Positions 8,960 to 19,914 of a stretch of 64,000 nucleotides of DNA are shown piece after piece; the first letter of the stretch is position 1; every line of letters starts with the position of its first letter. Below the pieces are notes generated by a model that was given only the letters and a program-made list of their open reading frames with translations, did not search any database and had not been told where the DNA came from. Both the position numbers and the translations under genes were made by a program. The stretch spans positions 568,374-632,373 of the forward strand of contig RDEW01000011.1 of assembly GCA_011109175.1 (NCBI GenBank), written 5' to 3'. This DNA comes from Dicyema japonicum. Taxonomy: Eukaryota > Dicyemida > Rhombozoa > Dicyemidae.

Positions 8960-11258
8960 CTACAATAACGATTCTAATACCATCTCCAAATGTCTTGGAT
9001 CACTTGAATACTCAGCCAATTCCACAAAGTCACATTCAAACATTGAGAATAAATGGGGACTCACAGAAGACACACATCCCACGTATTTGAGAACATCATA
9101 CCTTAGAGATAACAGCCACCCCCATAGATACACCAATATGTTCTGTTGTAATAACAAAGACTGCAAACCCTTTCAAGTCGTCCATCACACGAGAGATCAA
9201 AACCTGTAAGTCGCTCATTCACTTCTTCGCATGTGGAAAATATTTCAGGTAGTTGAGACAGCTCGCACGTATGCAGTCGTGACTCCACCGCAGACAAAAG
9301 CTCAGCACATGACATTATCGGGTCATCCGAAGGAATCATCACTTTTTCTGTTGCCGGACGAGCTCTTTTAAGTCCAATTCGGTAAATCATCATGGAAATG
9401 ACAGAAAGTCTATACTCAAGGTTCTCATCTACAGTAAATAACCAAATCAACATAAGGAGGGATCACATACATCTTGTATACGACCAATAGTGTCTCTCAG
9501 TTCCAAAAGGGAGGCATAATCCGGAGCATTAAGAAACTCCACCAGTTGATTATCAACGTAGTGGACAAATATCATCGATTTGAAGTCATTCACGAAGAAT
9601 AATCCCTAAAATCCAGGGACTGGCACGTGCTAAGGTCCTCAACGAGTCTGACAAGTAGTTTAGTGGTATCAGTCAGCAGTGGAGACCGCTCGATTCATGA
9701 GGCGGATCTAACAATGACCACAAAGCTTACCGCGATCTGACGAAATTGAGCTCGTGGACGGAAAATCAGAGCTGATAGGGAATACAGTTCGACAACGAGG
9801 AAGAATCCCCACTTAGCGTAGCCGCGGCAATTCCGTTAATAACGTAACGGACATCATCGAGGATATCAGCGACTCCTCGTTTCAAAATCATTACATTGTG
9901 AAGCTGATAAACCTTCGAAAGCAGTCTAGACCATAAAAGACAATATGACCTCATATATTCTGTGAAATCGTTGTAATCCTTCCGCGAAAAAACCAAGAAA
10001 CGGCAAAAGGATCGATATTTCAGCAAAAGTGGACCGAAAATGTAAGCAAAGGTCACATAAAGAAGACTCAGCACAAAACGGAATAATTTAAGCACATATT
10101 TTGTAGGAGTTGTAATTCCCAAACACGTGAGAGAGGCACTTATGTAGTCTTCTCCCTCTTGAAGACAACCCTACAGTTAGTAGATACATCACCCTTTCGA
10201 TCGCCTCCTTTGCCTTCCTCAAATAAAGCGAAGCATCACTCATGTTGTCCGTACAAGGTAATATCTGAACAACAAAGTTAACGAAGAAGACAAACAGGCA
10301 GCCAATGTTGAGAAAGTGGGAAAGAACCAGTAAAAGCAAGCTTTTTGTGATAACTAGTAAAGACCCTCCGTCGGACATGTGGGCTGAAATTACTAATAAA
10401 CCAACCGTGAGAGAGGAGAGAACGGGTTTGATAGGGATTACCGTGATTGAAAAATGCGGAAAATGAGGAAACGAAATCAGATCCCGATTGAATAAAATAG
10501 GAGAAGGGATTCAACAGGAATATTATCAAGGCCATAAAACAATACACGGTCTTCCGACACTCAGCAAAGTTAAGGTCTGATGTCCTCAGATTTGGAGAAT
10601 TTATAGAGCTCTCATAAAAAGAGGGGTTGGCTGCACTAAATTTGCGAAAAAACCTGAAGATGCGTTCTTTAGGCAGTTAATTTGATTTTTTAGCTGTTTC
10701 ACGGAGTTGCGAAGGTTCACTATGGTGGAAGCAGCCTCGTCCAAAATCGTTCCCTTGCTGACCTGGGATGATAACATCGGTTACTTTGTTGGAGGAACTC
10801 ATCACCAGATTCTTTAGGTTGAGAATCTTGTCGTTCAGGTTTTGACGGTACCGCCTCTCGATTATATGGTGACCGATTGGACGTTTTGCAGAATTCTTAG
10901 GTGCCCTGTAGTCCCCGTACCCTTGAAATTCCCAATAGTTGTCGTTCGGAATGTTCTGGGAGTAAGAATATTCGTCTCTTGTAGGAGTAAGGGACTCGAA
11001 GGTAGAGATTCGTGAATCTGGTGGAGACACTTCGTTTTTGCTGTTTGAGAGGACCTACTGGTCTCTATGGAGATGAACCTGATGAAGTTGGTCAATTGAA
11101 AGTTGGATGACTGTCTTTGAGCCATTAGTTATTAATTGAACATTCTCGTTTTTTGAAGGATTTGAGTAAGTGGACATCTCTAGCGGAGAGAATTCCATAG
11201 GATCGTGAAATAGTTTGTCGGAATTACCATATCCAAAATAATTTTCGTCTTCGTACAT
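8960..11258 (-). CDS. SREBP: membrane-tethered bHLH sterol-sensing transcription factor, complete
   Basis: SREBPs are ER-membrane precursors. S1P and S2P release the N-terminal bHLH to switch on lipid genes. Eight introns of 22-26 nt are clear: 11055-11078, 10763-10784, 10631-10653, 10384-10405, 10171-10192, 9689-9712, 9429-9451, 9143-9168. Two less certain ones (about 9751-9785 and 9606-9643) are needed to keep the frame, giving about 679 aa. The basic region has IIERRYRQNLNDKI, with the Tyr that distinguishes SREBPs from other bHLH proteins; helix 2 follows (SKGTILDEAASTIVNLR). TM1 (VYCFMALIIFLLNPFSYFI) carries the Asn-Pro used by S2P. The lumenal loop has TRSLLSH, an RxxL S1P site like the vertebrate RSVL. 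TM2 is LLLLVLSHFLNIGCLFVFFV. The C-terminal SCAP-binding-type region contains GCLQEGEDYISASLTCLG. It is shorter than vertebrate SREBPs (about 1,140 aa). Confidence 0.92.
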
Positions 11259-11684
11259 ATCAACAAAAGCAAATCCGATGAATTGTTTATTTTAAAAATA
11301 TTATATTCATTTATTATCTATTTATTTTCTTTTAAATCTACGAATGTTTTTAATAGTTTTAAAAAATCGAAAATTATTATTGTGAGAAATAATGAGGATC
11401 TTGTCATGAGGCTTTAATAATGAGGGCCTTAGTCAAGCCGCGTGCACTGTTTGCGCGTCAAAACTTGTATATTCAAATACATTTTCTAAGATAACTAGTT
11501 GTTTGTTTTGAATGCATTAATCTCTAAAAGTCGGGTAGAATGAAATAACCTTATCTCTCTAAAAGACAACGTATCGGCTTTCCATGCATTAAACTGAGTT
11601 AGTTTAGGAAGTCTGAATAATACACGTAGGTTGTCTAGAAGTTTTTAAGAATTTGACTAATTTATTGGAGACCATCGTGAGCGC
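11259..11684. promoter_or_regulatory. Upstream region of SREBP, AT-rich, no distinct motif
   Basis: This is the only sequence available for the SREBP promoter before the next dispersed repeat at 11685. It is AT-rich, with no open frame. No sterol-response element or E-box could be picked out with confidence. Confidence 0.3.
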
Positions 11685-11762
11685 TGCTGGTTATTTGAGC
11701 GAATCTCGCTCGCCATCCTAAGAGGGAATAGCCACGCAGTCAGGGCAGCCGCTATATGACCA
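11685..11762. repeat. Dispersed GC-rich repeat (copy 1)
   Basis: Contains GAGGGAATAGCCACGCAGTC next to AGGGCAGCCGCTATATGACC and a GAGCGAATCTCGCTCG palindrome. The same strings occur at 17408-17475 and, inverted, at 36345-36415. Three similar copies in 64 kb mark an interspersed repeat, probably the end of a non-autonomous element; its class is unknown. Confidence 0.6.
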
Positions 11763-11898
11763 TTTTTTGTCTTTCTTAAATAAATATATTTTACTCCCAA
11801 AAATTTTATTGATTAAATAGTGATTAATTATTTTTTTCAAAATGATTAGCCAATTTAATCAATAAACCTCAAATAGACAGATTAAGTAATATCGATTG

Positions 11899-12004
11899 TG
11901 TGGCTCTATGTGGTGCTATGTGGCTAATTGGTTAAAGATTTTTGTTTGTTCTGTCTATTCCTCCTTTTCCCTTTCTACTAGAGTTGGTCATGTGATCCGC
12001 TTCC
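11899..12004 (+). repeat. Dispersed tRNA-like repeat shared with 47553-47625
   Basis: GTGGCTCTATGTGGTGCT and a following pyrimidine-rich stretch ending TCATGTGATCCGC are shared with 47553-47625, and a related inverted piece occurs near 62593-62640. The string GGCTAATTGGTTAAAG resembles a Pol III box A, so this may be a second SINE family; no box B was found. Confidence 0.4.
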
Positions 12005-12740
12005 AGTGAATCAGAGCAGACAACATGCCCAAAGAACGCCAATCTGTGTTTTACGATTCTTCCCTCTAGCGAAATGTCAGTCTCTACTCGTTTGAGTACA
12101 TTGATGGTTGTTATTTTGGAAGTTCAAGAGATTCTTAGTAACCTCCTCCAGCCCCACATCTCAAAAGCATCATTTTTTGTCTATCCGCCTTTTTTAGTAT
12201 ATATGATTCTGCGCCGTATAGAAAAACCGGGAACACGATTGCATTAACTAGTCTGCATTTGGTCCTTAAGGAAATATCTTTGCTTTTCCAAATTCTATTC
12301 ACTCTCTGGAAGGTGTCTCGTCCCATGGTAATTCGCCTCTTGATTTCCAATCCTTCGTCACCAATCCGATTAATTAGACATCCAGAAAGACAACATTACT
12401 GCAACTCTCTATTTTCTCATTCCCAATTTTTAGTTCCGGCGCTCTCTTCTCTGAATTTCAGAATCTACTCTCTGAGGCCGTCCCCTGTTTCAGCCAGTAA
12501 GGTTGTATCGTCAGCATAGCGCAAATTATTGATGTTCCTGCCTCCAATTTTAATCCTGTTATTTGATACAGTATCCAATTTAGTCATGATCATTTCGGCA
12601 TAAATATTGAATAGGAGATAATTAGCATCCTTGTCTTACTCCTTTAAAAATTTTGAACCAATCGGTATCTCCATACACTGTTTCTAACAGTAGCTTCTTG
12701 ATTCTTATAAAGAGATTTGATAAGCAATATCAGGATACAC
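12005..12740 (-). mobile_element. RTE/BovB-like LINE relic, reverse-transcriptase C-terminal part
   Basis: Minus-strand frames include IKRRITMGRDTFQRV and VNAIVFPVFLYGAES followed by LKKADRQK, with GRNINNLRYADDTTL-type sequence decayed further upstream (12500-12560). It matches the better preserved copy at 41135-42070 closely at the DNA level (for example the stretch around TTTGGGCATGTTGTC). Frameshifts and stops make it a pseudogene. Confidence 0.75.
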
Positions 12741-12821
12741 ATAATTAGTTGTTAAACTTCTTTCACAGACACAGACAGATTATTTTATTAACATAAACTC
12801 GTTACTAATTAAAAACTAATT

Positions 12822-13116
12822 TTTTTAAGGCCTTTTCACGAGAGCCATAGTATTTATAGGCAGGACACACACTTTATTTAAGTAAAGAACAGTTAATTTT
12901 AACTAATCAAAATGATCTTCACTTCCTTTTTCTTGTGTGAGTGTCCTTTCTAGACAATCCAGTTCAGCAGTGAGTATCCACTGATGACGGCGTCACTCGT
13001 CAAACCCTTTCTGCATCGTAGATGTGTGGAACCTTCCACCAGGTGAACAGAAGCGAGATTCGAACCCGTAGCCTAAGCCACTTAAGCCCGACACCTAACC
13101 ACTATGCCACCCGGCT
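12822..13116 (-). mobile_element. SINE-A, full-length copy with 11-bp target duplication
   Basis: Flanked by AAAAACTAATT at 12811-12821 and 13117-13127. The minus strand starts AGCCGGGTGGCATAGTGGTT. The box-A-like segment is at 13097-13110 and the box-B-like GGTTCGAATC at 13057-13066, spaced as in a tRNA gene. The conserved body and the tail GGCTCTCGTGAAAAGGCCTT follow. This is the best-defined copy and can serve as the reference for the family. An internal deletion removed about 10 bases of the body compared with 58220-58530. Confidence 0.9.
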
Positions 13117-13127
13117 AAAAACTAATT

Positions 13128-13472
13128 AAACAAAGAGAAGCCAATGAGTTTGGTGGGGTCTGGTACAACAAGACAACATATGTTTTCTCTTCAAATTATT
13201 GACCCCTTGCACTAACAAGAATTATTTTTTCAAGTGCTGCAATATTTTTTCAATATAACTTGTACGTCTTTCATAACTAGGCGGTAATTTAGATTTCAAA
13301 TCAAGTCCATATGCCAATTTAATAACATATCTCCTTTATATATCTGAAGCTCTACTAGAATACTTCTCTAATCACTTTCAAACCATCCTAGGAAGCCATA
13401 AATCAGGAATGGTCTATAAAAGCTGTATAAACATAGAGAAAAGCTTTTTTCCTTTTGTTCTTGATGCAATCT
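13128..13472. other. Spacer, nothing recognised
   Basis: No frame with known content and no repeat structure beyond the SINE-A target duplication at its left edge. Confidence 0.5.
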
Positions 13473-13682
13473 TTAAAAAAAACCCTTCGAATTCACACAA
13501 ACATCGAGATATTGAAATTGATCCATACACTGGATTGCGCCGCTATTAACACAAATTTTTGACTTATTTCTGTAGTTCACAATCCAGGAAACAGTACACT
13601 TTTCTAGAGATAAGGATAATCCTATATCTCGGCACCAACATTTAGCTTTTCCAATATGATTTGGAACACTTTTCCAAGACAT
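13473..13682 (-). mobile_element. Small LINE reverse-transcriptase fragment
   Basis: A 69-residue frame contains CRDIGLSLSLEKCTVSWI and FQYLDVCVNSKG, resembling the RT segment just after the active site (LNLEKC...YLG). The active-site box itself is absent. Decayed LINE debris. Confidence 0.45.
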
Positions 13683-14194
13683 CGATTTATTTATGCTAAG
13701 ATTTAACAGAAATTAACATTTTTGAATTTGATTTATTAACCTTTGAAGTATCTTATGACAGACCCCCTGTGGAACCCTTCTTTTTAACAAATTTTCTTCG
13801 ATATTTGATTCTCCAACGCGTACAAAAAATTCTCCTTCAGAAAGAAAATCCTTCATCCACACAAGTGTTTTACTTCAACATTAAAGTTTGACTTTTTTAT
13901 CGGTTTATCCGGGGTTAGTATTAATAAACAGACTAAGTATGAGAAAATTTGATAACTAAATTAGTATATTTGACATTTTATTCCTATTATTAAAAAGCAC
14001 TTTCACGGAACAAAAAAACGTTATATTAACTAACTAAGGTAAATTTTCGATGTGGTTCACCTTCACGTGGAGAAAATTGGATGCCTGTATCAAACTGGCA
14101 ACTAAAAGAACCACTACTGTTCCCCTGTCAACCTTTTCAACGACCTCTGGGAAGTCGGACTGGATGATGGCGGCTATTGAGCGGGCTGAAAAAG
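13683..14194. other. Spacer between LINE fragments, nothing recognised
   Basis: AT-rich to 14030. From 14038 to 14190 there is a more GC-balanced patch that joins abruptly to the RTE fragment at 14195; its origin was not identified. Confidence 0.4.
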
Positions 14195-14580
14195 GCGGAT
14201 AGACGAAAATTGATGCTTTTGAGCTGTGGTGCTGGAGGAGGTTACTAAGAATCCCTTGGACTTCCAAAATAACAAACATCGATGTACTCAAACGGGTAGA
14301 GACGGACATTTCGCTAAAAGGAAGAATCGTAAAACACAGATTGGCGTTCTTTGGGCATGTTGTCCGCTCTGATTCACTGGAAAGAACCATTATGCTGAGC
14401 AATATTACTGGGAAGAGAAGACCCGGCGACCGAGGACTCGGTGGCTATCCACGGTGAAAGACGTCACGGGAATGCCTATATCAAGGCTACTCCAAATTGC
14501 AACGGATCGGAGAGAGTGGAGGAAACTCGTTCATGAGATCTCCAAGGGTCGGACACGACTTAATTGGACAACATAACATA
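14195..14580 (+). mobile_element. RTE/BovB-like LINE fragment, 3' end
   Basis: Corresponds to the last third of the copy at 41135-42070: frames read KKADRRKIDAFELW, then RRLLRIPWTSKITN and RVETDISLKGRIVKHRLAFF. It ends near CGGACACGACTTAATTGGAC. Small indels break the frame. It directly abuts the next LINE. Confidence 0.75.
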
Positions 14581-14599
14581 ACATTGAGCCGGCGTGTAG

Positions 14600-16690
14600 C
14601 TTTCGCTCTCAAAGATCGGATTGGCTACTCCTAATCCTTGCTGGGGACATCGAACAGAACCCCAAGCCCCATAAAAACGGGAAATTCCTTAATATCATGA
14701 AATTCAACATAAACGGCCTCACAAAAATCAAATGAACTTTTTGCATTTTTAACTTCCCACAAAATTGATATTGCCATGCTACAGGAAACGAAACTATCAA
14801 GAAAGTCAGCGCTTGCACACTACAAGGACTACTTAATTGTCCGCCGTGACCGACCGAATTCAAACAGAGGAGGCGGTGTTCTCATACTCATACACAAATC
14901 TATTCCATTCTCCGATACTTCCGCTCAGACACAATCTCTGTTTGAAGATGACGATCACATCGAACTTACCTCTGTCTTGGTGAAAATAAACCACACAATG
15001 TATACATTTGTAAATATTTACATCCCACCACCAAGTCCCAGTATGAAACATTACTCCCCAAAACTCCGAATTGCAATAGATTGAAAATGTGATAATCTGC
15101 GGAGACATAAATGCAAAAGATCTCTCTGCTAATCGGCCAAAAGAGTAATGAGAGGGGGTTTCAGGTCCTCTCTCAACTAGAACAATTAGTTATCCTAATG
15201 ACAGGAAATCACACACTCGAACAGATTCCAGATTTGGAGACTCTAATACATCATCCGATTTCACACTATGTTCTCCATCACTATCTTCGGCGATATCTTG
15301 GAGAATTGTATATGACCTACACTCGGACCATAATCTAATTCTACTGTCAATCGAACTACTCTCGCCTTTTGTTAGGCATCGGAAAACTACAACGAATTAC
15401 AAACGTGCAAAATGGGATTCATTCAGAGAAGAATCAGAAAAATTTCTATCCGACTTTTCCGTTGAGAATTTCAAATCACTTGACGCCGCAATGAAATTTT
15501 TTAATGAGGTCATCCTCAGTGCCTACAAAAATACATTCAAGAGGACTCATTGCAGACTATAGTCCCAATTTCACTAAGGAAATTATCGAAAAGATTCATA
15601 CAAGACGTCGACTCAAAAAATCAAGAATTTATACGGCCGAACTATCCAACCTTAATACGAAATTACAGAATTAATCAACAAGGAAATTGGACCGTTGGAA
15701 CAATTTCATCACAAAAATTAACCACCGAACAAAACTAAAGGATCTTTGGGGCACTTTACGTGGAATTCAGTCGAAACAAAATAGAATGGAGACAATCCAC
15801 CACCAGTATTGACAAGAATCAAACACCACGTGATTTCACTCATCAGGCAGATGTCATAATGGACCACTACGCAAAAGTGAGTCACATAGATATGAACAAA
15901 TGCTCTCGTCCATGCAAATTGAAAAACGTTCAAATTCCTCAAGGAAAACCGATTGAAATCATTACGTCGGATGTCGAAAAACGTATCAAAAACGCCAAAA
16001 ACTCTCCTGCCAAAGGGCTTGATGGAATCTGCATTCTGCATTTAAAGCACCTGAGAATGCAAGGACTCAAAGCAATAACAGACATAATTTCTGTGTTCAT
16101 AAACACCTGCAGAATTCCTGCACTATGGAAAAAATCCAAAATAATCGACCATGTAAATTGAAAGGTCGATGGCTACAATAACTCCAATCCTTCCAACGTG
16201 CTACACTTGCATCAATTGACTTGACAAAGGGATTCGACTGAACGTCACGAAGCGCTCTCAGTAACGAAATTCTTGCGTCTCAAATTCCTCCTCACATTCA
16301 AAATTGACTAACAAATTTCATTTCTGTCAGACTTAGTCGGTCATAAATATCTTGTTTGTCACTTTCCCGATTCCCTCAAAATAGATTACCCCAAGGATCC
16401 GTCTTATCCCTGTTTTGTTCAATTTGAATTTAAATGATCTTCGGCCAACTCCAAGACATTCCTTTTATGCGGATAACCTTATTATCTCCCCCAAAAATGA
16501 TTACATCAACGAAGCAGCCAATAATGTCCAACATCACTTGAATTTTCTCGAAAACTGGTTTGGTGTAAATCATCTTTCTCCGTTGAAGTTTACCGTTACT
16601 CTATTCACCTCCAACCGTCACCTGTTAAATTTTCAGAAACGCGTCTCCTTTTACTTTCAATATACAGAAATTCCAGGGATATAATCAATC
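14600..16690 (+). mobile_element. CR1/Jockey-like LINE with a degenerate 2A-like motif, internally deleted
   Basis: Near 14614-14680 one frame reads LLLILAGDIEQNPKP, which resembles 2A-type ribosome-skipping peptides (consensus DxExNPGP) found before the endonuclease in some non-LTR elements; the final Gly is Lys here. Immediately after comes MKFNINGL, the usual start of an apurinic endonuclease, then MLQETKLS, GGGVLILIH and FVNIYIPPPS. A reverse transcriptase follows: NSPAKGLDGICILHLK (15760-16161), LPQGSVLS (about 16390) and YADNLIIS (16415-16684) in place of YADD. About 200 residues of RT between these are missing or scrambled. Several stops interrupt it, so it is inactive. Confidence 0.75.
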
Positions 16691-18045
16691 GATCAACAAA
16701 ATGATATTGATTTGAAATAAAAATTAACGATTTATCGATTTTATAAAGTTCCCCAGTGAAAGATTTTGTTATTTAATTAAAAATATATTTGATGTTCAGT
16801 TCAACCTTCTCTAAAATGATGAACATCAAATGACAATCACCTCAGTGCCTTATGCATAATTATGATGTTCTGGTTAAAAATAAAATTCTCATTTCCTTTG
16901 AGGCCACTGGCCACTTTATAAATAATCAGTTTGGCCTCAGATATTCAAATCAATAGAATAAATTGATTCAAAAGATTTTATAATCTCGGGGTCGGACTAT
17001 ATAAATTGATTTCAAATACTCCCATGCTCTTACTTACTCCCATGACGCGACAACACTTTAGCGTACTAAAAGTGTTTTTTTCATTTAATTTCTTTATATA
17101 TCTCCTGTTCATATTCGAACTTAAATCTGATAATTAAGAACTCCAATTTAATACAAAAAATATAATTTCTTCAAAATAGTCTCTTCGAAGTACTAAGCGC
17201 ATTAAAGGATGTTCGTTTTTATCAGTGTCGCATCCACTTGTCGCTCTCGATCCCTTAAATTTTTTACTTAATTAGGTTTTCTTCTTTGAATCGGAAATTA
17301 TTAAAATAATAATCAACTTAACCTTCTTTGCAGAAATTTTAAAAAATCTTTATTCTCAGAACCACTTTTTGCTCAAATGTTGTTTTTCCATACAATTCAC
17401 TTGCACTGCTGAGGGAATTTCGTCTCAACCCTGAAAGGGAATAGCCACGCAGTCAGGACGGTTATTTTATGACTCTCGGATTGATTGTTCCTTAATGTAA
17501 TAAATAAACTGATTTATGATTCTCTTAAAGACTTCATTTTTATTTAAACTTCAGGTACCTCTAGTTTCAGATTTCAAAATAACTCCCTTGAACACGAAGA
17601 ATTTCCTTATTTACCAATGTTGATTTTCTCGAATTCAAGAAAATTCTCTAGTCGACGCAATAATGTTCCTTTGGGTAGAATTTTAGTTGGATGTGATCCC
17701 CTTGCCTGGGAGATTTAATTTTATTATAGAAAACATATTTATGCGATACTGTATGTGGTACCTCGCATATTTAAAGTCAAAATATCGGAATCGACAAAAT
17801 ATTGTATATTTCGAGATTAAAAATTTGGAGTTACAGAAAATTTTAACTAAATTTTGAAATCTCTGCGAAAAAAAGGTTGAAAACACCGAATGAACGTACA
17901 TTTGAATTACAGGAAAGCCTGGAGAATTTCAACATTCTTATTTCCAGGATTATTGAAAAAAATTGTGAATATAAAATTCGATAACATTGAATTGAAATAA
18001 GCTTTCTTACCCGTCAGATTTTGGGGAATCGGCCTAACTTCTGTT
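16691..18045. other. AT-rich spacer containing dispersed repeat copy 2
   Basis: No gene recognised. At 17408-17475 it holds GAGGGAATTTCGTCTCAACC and AGGGAATAGCCACGCAGTCA, the repeat also found at 11685 and 36345. The minus frame at 17683-17901 is AT-driven and not convincing. The ATGAACATCAAATG/GATGTTCA strings near 16790-16830 form a weak local inverted repeat. Confidence 0.5.
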
Positions 18046-18534
18046 GTGGACGTTTCCTTACCATCCTTCATGTCCTCTATCGTGCATCGCGTTTCTCATC
18101 CGGACCATTCTTTAAGATTTCTGCGAATCGGATTCATACCCATTCGTCGTAAAATACCTGGGAAACATAGTAGGGACCTTCTCACAGTCATTCGCAAGGG
18201 AATTCAGTTTGAAAATATAACTGACAATGTCTACAGTATGCTCCAAGATTATGGAAATCTCGAACTTGTGGCTACCAAAGTCCGATTTCCCAGACTTTCA
18301 ATAATATTGATCAACGCATATCCCCGGCCTTTGAGTTTCTTCTCCTCCTGTGCTTCCAGATTCATTCCTTTCACATCACTGAAAAATGTGATTATCTGTC
18401 GTGACTTCAATGCAAAGCATCCATTATGGTTTACAGGACAAGCCCATTACATATGGGCAGCCTGTTACATTAACCTTGAACCAAGATTAACTTCAATTAA
18501 TTTTATAAATGATTTATTAACCACAAAAAATTAA
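18046..18534 (+). mobile_element. Jockey-like LINE endonuclease fragment
   Basis: An open frame of 162 codons with the apurinic-endonuclease landmark NVIICRDFNAKHPLW (the consensus has GDFNAKH). Upstream residues (SIILINAYPRPLSFFS) match the strand that precedes it. The N-terminal catalytic part and all of the RT are absent. It is a 5'-side scrap of a LINE. Confidence 0.65.
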
Positions 18535-18700
18535 ATTTAAGTAAGTTTTTTAGTCTACTCATTAATACAGTCGATATTTCTCCTTTCGAATTTTTTATCT
18601 ATCAAATTAAAACTATTTAAAACTACCTCCACGCGATTATTTGATAAAAAATTAATTATTTCTGCAACTGGATAATACTGAGACTCAAACTTTTAATTTA

Positions 18701-19501
18701 CACTCAATCCCATAAATGTTGACCCAATTCCCATAAATGATGAGCCAATTCTCATAAATGATGTCCAAGTTATATATATTATACTAATTAAATAATTTAG
18801 GAAAAAAGTATTTTATTCAATTAATCTGTTATTAATTCCATTTACCTTTTCCCAAAAACTGTTGTAATATGAGGACAAATTCTCGGATTCGAGACCACTC
18901 ATAACAAATCCGATATTTGTTAGCAATTCTCCTCTTACAGTTGCTCTTGGTCTAATTACATTTAGGCGAGATTTCACACAAGAAAAAAAGTTTTCAATTG
19001 AGTTTAGGTCAGGTGAATAAGGGGGTAAATAAACATTTGTAACACTTTTCCTAATAAAGAAGTCTTTAATTTCATCACAATGATTCACTGAAAGTTTTTC
19101 TTGAAGACCAACTTGTGTCAGCAAGTTGTCATTTCCAAAAATAGATCTCATTTCGACATTCAACATTTCTTTATCTTTCTTTTTTCGGCCTACTGTCTTG
19201 TAAAGATCACCGAAAGTAGGATCCTCGAGTTCACAGCTTTCGATCTTTTGTATACACCTGTTCAAACTCTTTTTGCTGATCGAGGTGATCTCAATCAACT
19301 CTTCTTTTGTTTTAACTTTATAAAGTCTTTTAATTTGATTAAATAGACTTTCGTTCATAAAAACCTTGCGACTTCTCATATCTGTATTAGTTGATACCAT
19401 AATAGGGGAAATTAAAATATAGATTTACTCGTGTATTATTTATATATATAACTTGGAACATCATTTACGGGAATTGGGGTCATCATTTATGGGATTGAGT
19501 G
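18701..19501 (-). mobile_element. 801-bp mariner/IS630-type element with TA duplication and long inverted termini
   Basis: CACTCAATCCCATAAATG at 18701-18718 is inverted as CATTTATGGGATTGAGTG at 19484-19501, flanked by TA on both sides (18699-18700, 19502-19503). The similarity extends imperfectly for about 70 bp on each side, to an AACTT/ATATATATA boundary, and each terminus contains repeated CATAAATGATG-like sub-units. TA duplication and the DDE_3 coding sequence inside place it in the Tc1/mariner/IS630 group. Confidence 0.9.
18813..19400 (-). CDS. In-frame internally deleted DDE transposase, 195 aa
   Basis: The intact frame starts MVSTNTDMRSRKVF. It has an N-terminal helical DNA-binding-like part (residues 1 to about 60) and a basic linker (GRKKKDKE), then joins directly to the end of the catalytic domain: VYLPPYSPDLNSIENFFSCV, which includes the third catalytic acid (Glu). 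The first two acidic residues with the surrounding 100 or so residues are missing, yet the reading frame is kept. The product could still bind the element's ends but cannot cut. It may be a passive deletion derivative or a repressor-like protein; sequence alone cannot decide. Confidence 0.75.
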   Translation of the reverse strand: MVSTNTDMRSRKVFMNESLFNQIKRLYKVKTKEELIEITSISKKSLNRCIQKIESCELEDPTFGDLYKTVGRKKKDKEMLNVEMRSIFGNDNLLTQVGLQEKLSVNHCDEIKDFFIRKSVTNVYLPPYSPDLNSIENFFSCVKSRLNVIRPRATVRGELLTNIGFVMSGLESENLSSYYNSFWEKVNGINNRLIE

Positions 19502-19503
19502 TA

Positions 19504-19914
19504 TCAAAGCCACTTTTTTCACTGTTATCCAGCATTTTTGACAACTTCTTAGTGATCGTCTGATTAAATCTTTCGACAATTCCTTTTGCTTTTATCATGC
19601 AAAAATCATGCAAAGCATCTTTTAAAGTTTGTTATTCAACGCAATCTTTCACAAAACCCTTGTAAGAAGCCATTCCAACAAAATAGTCTTCCATGCTATA
19701 AATCACGCTAGAAATCTAGGTTTACCGCTATAAAAAATAAAATCTTTATAATCATAACATTTATGAATAAAAAACTAATTTAAGGAAACGGAAAAATTTT
19801 TATTAGGCAAAAACAAGTAGTTAGAAATTAGGGAAGAACTAGACTAAGTACCCTTTCACCGCCTTGTGGCAGCGTTTTCGTGGCATCACTTTCGTCTTCC
19901 CCGTGCCTCCTTCT
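19504..19914 (-). mobile_element. Gypsy/Ginger-type integrase relic
   Basis: On the minus strand near 19510-19600 a frame reads GIVERFNQTITKKLSKML, the integrase-core motif (E-R-F-N-x-T) of gypsy integrases and Ginger transposases. Upstream codons are broken by stops. The 801-bp element at 18701 lies beside it. From 19720 to 19914 nothing more is recognised. Confidence 0.55.

Noticed and set aside
9589..9800. A 22-nt intron at 9781-9802 and a 23-nt intron at 9709-9731 in SREBP
   Set aside because: Both have GT-AG ends but lead to a frame with a premature stop and no SREBP-like sequence; the 24-nt intron at 9689-9712 keeps a sensible frame.
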